Positions 28,451-40,800 of a stretch of DNA of 64,000 bases are shown here, piece by piece. Positions within the stretch are counted from its first letter, which is position 1; each line of letters begins with the position of its first letter. The position numbers were made by a program, and so were the translations under genes. The notes beneath the pieces are model-generated. The model saw only the letters and a program-made list of their open reading frames with translations, was not told where the DNA came from and did no database searches. The DNA is taken from positions 326,439 to 390,438 of the forward strand of contig OENT01000019.1 in the NCBI GenBank assembly GCA_900239685.1, given 5' to 3'. Source of the DNA: Rotaria macrura (lineage: Eukaryota > Rotifera > Eurotatoria > Philodinida > Philodinidae).

Positions 28451-31400
28451 ATGACAATTAGTGGTCATGATGCACCAATCTCTTTGATGCGAACAAAACA
28501 TGACGTCATTTATGTATGAAGGTATGAATACCTTTACTGAAAATACCCACAGTGATAGAAATTTCTTCAACTTTGAGTTTTTGACACTATAATTTGACTA
28601 TTTTTCATTTCAAGGGTACGACAGAGATAATGATCACGACCATAGACGATCCGTTATTTGATCTTCAATCAATTCATGTTTCATATGAGGTAGACTTTCT
28701 TGATTTGATTAAAATAAAAGGAGAGATGAATGAACTGTAATCATTTTTATTTATTGAGGAACGGCGATGGTTATTCAAACAACGCCATCTATATGAAATA
28801 GATAGTTTAATACAGCCACTTGTTGAACTTCACAATAAGATTCATGGACATGAACGATGTGAGTGTGCATGTTAGCATATATCTTTCATGTTGTTTTGTA
28901 AAAAAGCTGAAATCAAATTACGATATTTTCACTTGGGATGACTATGTTTAAAAAACCGAATAGTTTTGCTTGTTTTTGTTATACCAGAAAAAGAATCTCA
29001 AATTAAAACCAAATCAGTTTTTATTCTAAATCTGAACGACAGTAGAAAAACTAGATCGAATTATTCATTCGATTTAGATTATCATTGGTAAAAATCAGCA
29101 AAAACATCTCATCATGAATGGAAATATTTTCAATTGCAGACAGTCTCGGAAAATAAATGTCTTAGTTTTACATGAAAATATTACTATTACTAACTTAGTG
29201 TAGACATTCGTGTCAACAAAATATTGCTTAAAGACTGAAGTTTTCATTCGTTGAAGTCATCTTTCATTATTCATAGCATTCAATGGATTTCTTCGTAGAA
29301 TTCGTTCATAAAATCATCAGTAGAACAGGATCTTTCAGAAATACCAAATGAGTGATTTGCAAATTGAATTTTTCTTCATAGATAAATTTGATTGACACAA
29401 GAAATTTATTAATTAAAAAAAGTTTGAGGATGAATTATTCTTCGAAGAAAAACAACACATAGTACTTTTAAGTTCATATCTCAATTTACTAGTGTTTGTT
29501 TCGTATCAAAGATTGACTAGTTTTTATAATCTACAAACGTAAAATGAGGACAAAAGTTTAGGCGATCTCTGCAGCATTCCATTCCATAGCTCGGAGATCA
29601 GACAATTTCACCTCGAAAGTGAAATAAAGGATTCATATAGTACAACTGAAGAAGATGAGAAAATTGAGTTTTAGTAAACTTTGAGATTTCTCAACAAAGT
29701 CAAATACTATCATGTGTGTAAACAACAAAGCCTGACTCTCTGTTCAATGAAGATGGGACTATTTCGAGCAACAATGAAATTCATGTCATTTTACTACTCA
29801 TAATTTCTCAATGTAAAGAACATTTTACGGAATATCTCTCTTTAAAAAAATCATCGCTAAAATCAATGATGATCGTTTTGTTTTTTTCTGATTTCAAATA
29901 AGATTCTCGTGAGCAATAACTACTAATCGAAAATTCTATTTAGTTTCTATAATACCAACATCATTATCCACGTCATCTATGATACCAGAAGTAAAATTGA
30001 GCGATACTCATGTTCTTTATTATGTGTGTATTCCAATCATTTTTTTCTAGAATTTTCTAAAAATATCTGATCTCATTTATTTGAACTAGGAATCTGTTCT
30101 GAACGGTTTAACGGATAACGACATCGATCGATTTCGTCTTCATAATCAACAAAAGTTTCAATTAATATTCGATGATCTGTGTACAAATTTCAATTATCGT
30201 TTATTTATTATTATATTCGAAGGATTTATTTTTTACTCATCTCAAACAGTCGTACGTATTTAATGCAAATATTTTACTTTACACGAAAATTACTAAATAT
30301 ATTCGTTAATATTAAATTTCTATGTTCTAGAAGCAATATAAATCATTATTAGCACGTGAAATGTGTCAATTTTTACTATCATTACATTCGTGTATAAAAA
30401 CGGAAGCATCAAAAATAATTAATTTTCTTCCATTTGTGATAAATCGATCACTTTCATCTTATACTGTCGTTCACACAACAATTCAAAATAATATTGGCAT
30501 ACTGTTTCAAGTTTTACCGAAAATACAATATTATTTAACTCCAACAACAGAATACAATTCAAAAGTAGCTGTTGATCAATTCGCTAAACACATTATTTCA
30601 CCTGAAGAACTTCGCTATATTGATTATAATATGTATATGAAGAAGAAATCACAATTGGTTTTTGCAAATTCAACAACAAATAGAACTTCGTTGAATAGTG
30701 CATCTAACGCAATTCAAAATAATGGAAGATTGGTTCCAGCCGTATACAATCCTCTGCTTACCTTTCAAGTTTTTCATTCATTACCAATTACATATCCATA
30801 TGATCATAGTAAGTCGAATAATGAATAATTCTTTAATCGAGACAATATTATGTATCAATATTAATTTTTCTTTCATGCCTTCAGACACAGTCTATAATCA
30901 AAAGTATCCATCGTTTTGGAAGGGCAATGTTTATGCAAATGAAACTAGTGATGCTCTATTTCAACCGACACCAATAGAAAAAAATACATCCGAATATTTA
31001 TATGTTCAACGTTTATTTCATAAAACAGTTCCGGCAACAAATACTGATATTGTTATTGTAAGTATCCGTTTTCTTTTAACTGTACGCTGTTAGGATAAAC
31101 TGAGTCATATTCTCATGGCATATTTCATTGTATTTCAATGATCTTAACATCTACGGCGATCATTTTTCAACAATATTCAGATAAAAATCATATGCCTGTC
31201 AAATCTAGATTCTTTCTCAAATTTTTAAGATTAAAAACAGAAGGACAAGTGTTCAGAACGAGTCTTTTCATTCTATCTTGAAAGACTATACACGACTTTC
31301 AGAAGTTTGCAGTTTCTGCTTTGATTCTTTTTCATAAAAAAACAAATATTAATTATTATATTCATAGTAACTATTTAGATTTTCTAAGAATTTTGATCAT

Positions 31401-32852
31401 CTTGTTCCTACACCTATAGATTCGTGTCGCATATATATTCTATAGAAAAAGAATGTGTAATGCTAAAAAATTTGATAAAAACAATCGAGCATCCTTCGTA
31501 AGAGAAAGCCTCTTACTTGACCCTCAATATGCTTTCCCTTCTTCTGTAAATAATGCAATATTCTCTCATTTTTCGAAACGAATATCTAATGATGCTTGCA
31601 TAGAAAAGCATTACTTTGTTTAAATAAAACCAACTAAGACACTTTGAGTGTTTCGATCGAATAGCACACATCAATATCTAAGCAGGCAAGAATTTAGAAC
31701 AACACGTTTGAACTCCAAAAATGGAACCTCGATTGTAAGCCATGAATGCTCATTAAAAAAATAAAAGAGACAAGATTTCTGCCAGAAATTTTCACTTTAT
31801 GAGCATGAATACGACGAATAACTCCAGTTTTTAAGAGTTAAAACGTATGCTATTTAAATTCTAGAATAAAAATGAGTTTTAATTCTCAAAATACGGAGTT
31901 ATTCGTCGTTTCCATACTCTGAAAGAGAAAATTTCGCACAAAAAACGTCTTTCTTTTGTTGTTTAATGAGCGTTAATGAATCACAATGGAGGTTTCATCT
32001 TGAATGTTTAAACGTGTTTTTCCGAAAGTATTATCTGCTTTGATAATAACTATATAAAATAATTAGATCAATGGCAATTCACAAATTCTTCATGTATGCA
32101 CTTGTTTGCCTTTAACTATCTACAGTATAGAGAATAAGTCATGAGGATGAAACTGATGAAAATTGCTATCAATTTAGTATCGTATGGAAAAATTTCAAGT
32201 TACGTAATAAAACTTTTACGAATAAGTTTTAATGAAATGATATGAGAAAAAAAATTCTATCGATTAATAGTCATTGGATACTCAAGGAATTATTCAACGA
32301 TTCCGAAAATTAATAGTCGTTTCTATTTCAGAAGTTTATAGCAATACATTAATATTTAGTTTTTGTTTTCTACAGATTGAACGTATAGAAAATCCTCATT
32401 TGTGGGAAAAATTCAGCTCACATCGTACCTATATGAAACGAAAAAATGGTCATGAAAATCTAAATGAAAATTGGTTATTTCACGGAACCAAATCTGGTAA
32501 TCATCATCAAATCATGTCGCATGGTTTTAATCGTTCCTATTGTCGTGATTATGTTATTTATGGTCGTGGTGTCTATTTTAGTCGTTTTGCATGTTATTCA
32601 TGTCAATACAGTGATCGTAAAGATTTATCTTTTATTTTTTTATGTCGAGTACTCGTTGGTCTTCACACTCGAGGTAGTAATGATATTCGTGTACCGCCAA
32701 CGATTACATTACCCGATGGTAAACAAATGCAAGCAGATTCAACAACAGATGACAAAGAACCATATACTATAGTTTGTACATATCATGATGATCAAAATTA
32801 TCCAGAATATATTATAACTTATAAGAATGACACGAATACGGCTCAATCATAA
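28451..32852 (+). CDS. PARP14/15-type mono-ADP-ribosyltransferase
   Basis: Exons 28451-28513, 28615-28689, 28759-28858, 29944-30023, 30090-30251, 30331-30808, 30885-31057 and 32376-32852 join in phase to 535 residues. The C-terminal ~190 residues are a PARP catalytic domain: IERIENPHLWEKF at its start, WLFHGTKSG with the NAD-binding His, HGFNRSYC, YGRGVYFSR with the Tyr, and YPEYIITYK at the end, where Ile takes the place of the Glu of poly-ADP-ribosyl polymerases. An H-Y-I triad is typical of mono-ADP-ribosyltransferases of the PARP14/15/11 group. The N-terminal ~340 residues match no domain I recognise; no WWE, macro or zinc finger is evident. Introns 3 (1.1 kb) and 7 (1.3 kb) are long, the latter containing a foldback. 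AATAAA at 32949. Confidence 0.85.
31785..31935. repeat. 151-bp foldback in PARP intron 7
   Basis: Arms 31785-31825 and 31895-31935 are inverted copies of each other. The inner 15 bases, ACGACGAATAACTCC and its complement, match perfectly and the outer part (GAAATTTTC.CTTT) matches with a few changes. Similarity continues weakly into the loop. This may be a tiny MITE or a structured intron element. Confidence 0.6.
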
Positions 32853-35177
32853 ATTTAATTTTTTTTGTTTCATCTGTTTTAGTTATGTTTTAATTATCCA
32901 TGTGATTGGTTGAATATAAAACTTTAACTATAAACCAATAATAGGGAAAATAAATTTCTTGAGTATGAAAAATATATCAAGTTTTCATCTTGCCTATACA
33001 TGCTCTTAAAGATAAGAGACTAAAGTTCTGAATGCTTCATTGTCTAGATCCGTTCACTAATTAACTTCGTTTTATTTCGTTCTCTGCGCACTAGTCTACA
33101 TCGACATGTGTATTTAATGAATATGAATTAAGTGAGATACAAATTAATTATTATCTAATATCACTCTATAAATCACAGTATGCAATAGCAGTTCTTCTAT
33201 TAGTTTGTGCTTGCAGATAGAACATTAATGTATTAGACAAAGATTCTCATAAGAATATGTATATATATTATTAAATCATGCTGAGATTAATTTATCGAAT
33301 GATCAACTTGCAAGACTAGGATATAACACGACAATAAATCAATATATACTTGTATAGAAAATGATTTTGACAAGCATAATCTTATTTATCTTGTATTTTA
33401 CAAATTTACTAATGATATTATGTAAATTGATAGTTTAAATTGTTTTGTTCTTTTCATCAGATTTCTTAGTCGATAATTAATTTGTTACATCACCTTTTTT
33501 TAACACTCGATCGTCTTAGTATAAATAAAATGATGACTAATCATACACTGTCAAAGTTAGGTCGAATAAGAACATCTTATATAATTGTTGTTGATTTTAA
33601 TTTTCTATCCTCGGTAGGAAATAGAATATGTCTGAAGGATATTGACTGATACAAAGAAAAACGTATATTTAAATAGTATCATACAACTTTCTACTGATCG
33701 TTCTATTTTTTCTCATTATACAATGTTCTTGGCATAGTTCAGTAATTGACATCCTTCTATTTTAAATATATACATAGAATAGATACAATGTAAGAAAACT
33801 TATAGCAGACTACATAAATTCTTAAAATATAGTAATAGTTCAATTATTCTGTTTTTTTTTTCAAAATAATGCTCTTGTTGTTCTTCAGTGGAAAACGGCG
33901 AATAAAAGCATCAAGGAATGTGAAGTACTTTGTCATGTAAAAATACGAGGTTTCAAGCTATTCGAGAATTCTAACACCTGTTCTATTCTTTTATTATTCT
34001 TTTTTTCTATTATATGGTTTATTATACAAAGGCTATCTCTATACTCAGGTTGTCTTTTTTATTTTTTTATTTCTTTCTTTCTTTCATGCTAACATAATTA
34101 GCTATCTTAAATGACATATGAGCTGATTGTATATTTATGATTAGTCGTCGACGGATCCATTTTTTGCCACCCTGCCGTCAACATTCTTCTGATCTTGTTG
34201 TAATGAACATATTGGAAGCAAAACATCTTGTATGTCATTTTTATTTTCTTTCAATAAAAAAAATAAATAAAAATAATATTGTGATTCCAAACAATAAATT
34301 ATTCTGATTATTATAGTAGTTTCTTTCCTCTTTCATGTCATTCTGACTTGGGTATAGTTTGAAATAATTTGCAATAGGCAGACACAAGAAGGATGCTATC
34401 GATATCAATTATGAGTGAGATATTTGCATGCACATATAAATATATGTATCTTGAAGCACATTGATTACTATGTTGATCACAATTTTAACTTCAAGCCCTT
34501 GATGGTAACAAATCATACCTCGAAGACATCTCTCAGTCATCGTTTCTTCCCTTTTCTTATCATTTGCCATCTTTGTATTCTTCTGACAATGTCAGTATAG
34601 ATGAGTAGTGTGTACTACAAGTCGCTGTTGTCATCGTCATCATCATCTTTGCTCTCATGTTGTTTCTCTCTTTAGAGGCGGTTGTACTTCAATCTCATAT
34701 TGCTGTTCTCCTTCCCTTCTCTCTCTCTCTCTTTTTCTCCGTCGTCTTCTTCTTCATTTTTTAATGTGCGTGCGCTCGGGAAATTATGTCATCGGAATAC
34801 ATAGTCTACTAAGAAAAAGAGAAGTGCATCTACACGCGAACAGATGTGGTTTGAAAAAAAGATGACAAATAATCTCATTTTGGCCTATCATTTTTCTTCT
34901 CTAGTGTGAGTGTAAATGTACTTTTTCTTTCTCAACTAAGATCATCATTTATCATGAATGTTACTGTTCAAAAACAAAGAAATCAAAGAATAAAGGTGAA
35001 AGACAACTTGCTTTATATCATTAATAAGTATGTATAACGGTTATATATTAATATTGCTCAACCGAGTTGTTTCCTTTGTCAAAAAAAAAGTAACCTTTCG
35101 GTTCTAATTATTATCACGGGTACTCAAATTATGTTTAGATATATTGACGTCATTGAATAAAATAACCCCTGGTGTCG

Positions 35178-35234
35178 TCATTCATTCATTCATTCATTTA
35201 TTCATTCATTCATTCATTCATACATTCATTCATT
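35178..35234. repeat. (TTCA)n microsatellite
   Basis: About fourteen consecutive TTCA units with two single-base changes. Confidence 0.9.
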
Positions 35235-35766
35235 GACAAAAAATGAGAATTTTTTACGAGATGCCTGCCTTTTGTCTCTTTTGCGTTCGTTCTGTAAACT
35301 CAACTGATCATCTACATGAAAACATCTAATATAGTTGAAACGATGACAATAATATCGATGCAAAAAAAAATTAGTGTTTTTTTTTCTTTCTTCTCTTCCG
35401 TATTTGAATGCAAATATTTGTGCTTATGATACATGTCTGTAAGCAGCAGTCAATTTTTTCCACATAGTAGATAGGAAATTATTTTTAACTGAAAAAAGGA
35501 TGAATGACGCCGGCACGTTTTTATTTCTTGTTCTTTTTATTTATTTATTTTTTTCCACTTCAACAATAGATAGAAACATAAAGAAATTTTCGTTATCGAA
35601 TATTGTTAATATAAATTTCTTTCTTCCCATTTCCTGCATGTTTATCCGATTAGAAATTTGAGAATGAAAAAGAAGAGAAAAAGGTTTCATTTAAGAAATT
35701 TGACTTCTTTAAATTAGATTTTCTCTTGTCTCTTGCAGTTGTTGCATCTGACGATGTCAACACAGC

Positions 35767-35820
35767 ATAAATAAATAAATAAATAAATAAATATATATAT
35801 ATATATACATATATACATAT
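35767..35820. repeat. (ATAA)n / (AT)n compound microsatellite
   Basis: Six ATAA-type units pass directly into an AT dinucleotide run and a few ATATAC units. Confidence 0.9.
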
Positions 35821-36697
35821 TTACATACTTCTATATGCATCTTTCCAATATAGAAATATTCCGATGGAAAATGAATCAATAATAGGTGTCTGAGTATTAA
35901 ACTTCAATGAAAAATTGTGTAAACACTTATCATTGTCGTCTATGAAATATATTGTGAATGTACATAATTTCATATTTTCGAGAGTTTTACGTGAAAGATA
36001 GATAGCTAGTCATCGAAGCAATCTAAACTATTCAGACTTGTTTTTTTTTGTAAATTCATTGTTATTGTTTGTTTCTTTCATCATATCTAACTTTGCAGTG
36101 CGTGCTGTAGTTTTTGAAAATTGTTTTGTCACGCTTCTCAAACAATGTTCGTTTTAGTTTTTCTTCAATTATAAACATTTAGTTTTCTTAAAGTTATATG
36201 CGTATAAATATATAAATGCGTGTCTATAATGGCATATCCTTTTCATATAAATGGCACAAACGTATTTTCTGAAGTCAATTATTTTTAATAAGCAGGTAAG
36301 ACTACTTCTCTTTTCAGTCGAGTGTATTAATGTGAAATACAGACTAGAAGACGACTGATGTGCTTCATCCATTTAATTCTATGAACTCTCGTCTATTAGA
36401 TGAATGTAGACAATGGCAGAATGGGAAATAAAAGAAAGAGAGAAACCAAGGACGATGTACACACAATAACAACGCTTTTACTATTATTACTACATGCCCA
36501 TAACTAACAGAACTACAACGAGCTCGATCAAATAATCATAATCGCATTCTTCTCTTGTCTTGTTCTTCTTTTTTTACTGCTTATTCTCTTACATCGTCAT
36601 CAATGCACGTCATCATCAGTCTAGAAAGTCGTTGTCATCGTCGTTGCGGCTGAGGTGCATTCAACAAGACAAGAAATCAACCACAGTCGCATCAGAA

Positions 36698-36715
36698 AGA
36701 GAGAGAGAGAGAGAG
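36698..36715. repeat. (GA)n microsatellite
   Basis: About nine GA units. Confidence 0.85.
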
Positions 36716-37802
36716 GAAAAAAGCACAAAAAAAACGACAAAAGTCTGGTCGAATGGTGATAATCAAAAATGTGTGCTCACGTCGACAAAAACAAGAAAGT
36801 GCCAATACGTATCATTCTCCATTCTGTCTATTAACTATTTATCATCATCATATTTAAAAATAAAAGTAGGATATATTCGCGTCATGCCAAGCTTGATAAA
36901 TGGCATTACCTTTATAAAAATCAGTTTTTGTGTTTGTTTTTAATAACAATGCGAGAAGAAAATGAACGATAATTTCTCGAAAATAAACGACGAAGGAAAA
37001 GAAACAATTTTTTTAGTTTGTTAGATTTCACACATGAACTCGGCAAGATCAACTAGAATTCAGTATAGAAAAAAAAATATACACAAAGAAAATAATTGGG
37101 AAGTAAGAACTAAACCAAAAGCAAGACTCTGAATATTCACATATAGAGATCATCGAATTCCATATTAATAGGCGACTTGACTTGCCCTATGGTAACATCA
37201 GTAGAACATAACAAGAAGAAAAGGATTAGCATTTTTAGCACTATTACTAGTGCGTGAGCGCGCATGTATGCATCCATTTTTGTGCGTGCTCTAATAATGA
37301 ATTTGCATGTTTTCTTCGCAGTCGTTCTCGTTTTTCTCTCTCTAGATATTGCACCTCCTCGAGTCTGGCCTAATTAGAAAGTAGTTGACATATACTCATA
37401 TACATTTTGTACTTGTTGTTATTGTTAGTTGCTTTTCTTTTTTTTTCCTTTTATTTTTAGAGAAGCACTATTAGCATAACATTGACGAGCTAGCTTATTG
37501 CTGAGCTCTTCTTTTCTATTCCATTCAGTATGCGATGGTGTGTAGTAGTCACCTTAAAGCTAAGTAAGTGAAATAGATTTAATTATTATTTCGTATAAAA
37601 ATTGATATTCTTAAGATACGTTCGATTTTTAATCAAATATCATTTGTTCATACTTTGTTCTACATTTATTATGACATGTATTTGTATTGTTTTCTTCGTA
37701 TATAAACATGATCCAATACATTATGAACATTTACTACGAGTAAATTACTTCAATTTTGAAATGTATATTTTGTAAATTCTATTATTCAACTGACATTGTT
37801 AG

Positions 37803-40800
37803 GGTTTTCAAGCACATGGAACAAAAAGATCTGATGAATATCGAAAATTAATTGCACTTATACGTGAAACTCAAACAACACATTTATTTCCACATTCAAT
37901 TGATAGCAAAGTAGGTGACTCCATTTAACATTAATAAGATAGTGAATATCTCATAGAGCCTAAGACAGAAGTAAAATTCGATTTTGGTTATGAAACAAAA
38001 ACATCATAGGAATGAAGATTCTAACAAATATATATTTAGGCAAAAGTTATTCATGAATATTCTTTGTGTAAAATAGATATTTCAACAGACACCATATTCA
38101 TCTTTCAATCCACATACGAATCCTTGCTCTAAACGATTTTATGTATCTCAATGTCCTATACGTAAGTTTTAAGCTATCATTAATAAATGTAAACAGTTGA
38201 AACAAAATAACAACTAATTGATCAATCTCATATTGTAGTTCCTTATGGAGAACTAACATTTCAATTCGATAATAACAATACGAAACTATTCGATAATATA
38301 AATACGTTCAAAGCTGTCTGTAAACTTGAATGGAATTTACGTTCTTCATACACAAATTGTTCAATGAACCATACATGCTGTCAATTGATTGGACCAGGTA
38401 AATAATTCTAAACTAAATATTATTTACGTAAGAAATAAAATGTTCATGAGAAGAATGATGAATTGAAAAATTTCTGGGTGAATGATTATTGCGATTGGTT
38501 TTTGGAGTTTGGCCAAAATAAATCATATCATCTTATTAATTCTTTTCTAGTTAATCTTCTCTTCAATGATCAATTGATTTCATCGGAAAAGTGTGATAAT
38601 ATAACACAAAATGATCTTAATGAATATAAACAAGAATGGTTTTCATGTAAATTATCATCATGTTTAAATAGTAAACTTGAAAAATATCTAACTTACATTG
38701 AATCATCATTGCTATTCAAAATTTATATATCAATCGAAAATAATCCAGCACAACTTATACATTTATATAATTCAATCTATAATTATAAAGATGAACATTT
38801 TTTCTATTTAAAATACGTCAATTTCGATTTAAACAATGAAGAAATCATATTTAAATATTCTTTTGAAAGAAATCAATACTTAATTTATCTAACAATATGC
38901 ATTTACTTATTTTGTCTTGTGTTATTTGTAAAAAATTTATTCTTCATTTTAAGTATTATTTGTCATATATTATTGACATTTTTTTCTTGTTTTATTATTT
39001 ACTATTATGCATTTCATTTACCAACAACAATATTGAATTATACAGGTTTAATATTATATCTATTTTTAATACTTATCGATTCATTTCTATGGTATATTTG
39101 TTGGTTTATTAATAAACATAGACGTGATGATTGTACAATTCAACGTATTATTGAAAATTTGCTCACACAAACATTTTTCTATTTAGTACCAAAAAATTTA
39201 ACATCTATTATTATATTTGTTATAACATATACGAATCAAATAATAGCATTACAATGTTTCACAGTATTTTCTTTTTTACTCACATCAATATCATTTTTAA
39301 TATCGTTTATTCTTTATCCAGGTAATTCAATTATGTTTGAGCTAGAATATAAATAGTTGCAATCAAACGAAGAGAAATGAATATTAATGATCAAAAAAAA
39401 GAATGAGATTGTTCGAGATTTTATTATCTCAAGGTTATAAGATAAATCAACATAAGAAAAAGAAAGCAAAGTCTCAGGAGAAAACATAAACAAAATAGAA
39501 TATTCGCCGGCTAATTAGATTAATCCTTTGAGTACAAATAAAATACAATCTTAATTTCAGAAATCGCTCGTAAATGTGAAGAAAGAAAACGTGTCGAATA
39601 ATCTTAACTTGATAGAAAATATAAATCTATGGATAATGTCTTATCGTAATGAAATTATGAATTTCAATGAAGAATCTAGTCAACTGTGCTAAGTTTAACA
39701 AACAAATAATATTTCAATTAATCTTTACTGTTCAATAAGAATCATAGTGATTGTTTTCTAGCTTATCGTTCGTAGTACAATCTTACTGTAGATACTATTA
39801 TTATTAGAAAATCAATAATAAGAAGTCTATGCATCTATAATTAAATATATATATTCGAATTGTAATTCAGACTCTAAAGCAACAAAACATTCCACCGATT
39901 CCGTAGATTTTTTTCCACAAAAAGAATATTAAATATATATTTATATGTATATTTGCTGAATTCTTCAGATGTTGCACAGATACAGATTGAATTAATCTGT
40001 GAAGAAATGCAACCGATGTATTCACATCTTTATCTACTTAGTCATGGAAAGTTTATGCATTATTGTTCTAACATTCCTATTTGAGATCTAGGAAAAGACA
40101 AATAAATTTTCTAGATTCGTTTGAATTATTGTATACTATCCTGTGAGGTAATGAACTGTTTTTCGATGATAGAATTAATAGAATTCATTTTCGAAACTTT
40201 TTTAAAAACTATTTAGCCTATCATACCAAGAGATTTGAAAAGTCAACGCATGTTTCAAGTTTAGATTTTTGAAAATCCGTACGTCATAAAATGTCTAAGA
40301 TTCTTAGTACAGTAAAATAATGTCATTGTAAAATGTTCATATATGTATCATTGATACCGTTAACACGAATAATATCTTTCATACTACTTCAAATTACTAA
40401 TATTTTAGTCAATCAAGTATATCATCATCTAACAATCTATTCATTATCTGTGTCGTGAATATGTGTATATAAATATATATGTATATTTTTTTCTAGCTGC
40501 ATTCATATTCATACTTCGTTATAAATCATTCATTCCAACTACCGAACATTTTTCTCTATATCTTATAACATCGGCAACAAGCTATGTTACAAATCGTGTT
40601 GTTCCCTATCTTATCGTACGATTGAAAGTATTGTGGCTAGTATTACTCACGATAATATCTTTAGTGGCTATCATTATCATATTTAAATGGCCCAAATTAC
40701 AATTTAACGTTTGTAATGTAACATTTGATACATTACCAAGTCATGTATCATCGAGTATTGAAGCAACTTCATTAACTAGTTTAGATATTGATGTAACCTA

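Larger units (their letters stand above)
32853..37802. other. Gene-poor 5-kb interval
   Basis: AT-rich with several simple repeats (listed separately) and pyrimidine-rich runs such as CTCTCTCTCT near 34720. No ORF here shows a domain or splice context. The missing 5' exon(s) of the Dispatched-like gene may lie at its right end; a candidate small exon at 37530-37564 does not keep phase. Confidence 0.45.

Noticed and set aside
37530..37564. Possible first exon (ATGCGATGG...) of the Dispatched-like gene
   Set aside because: Neither open frame meets the phase-0 start at 37803 and it encodes no transmembrane segment.
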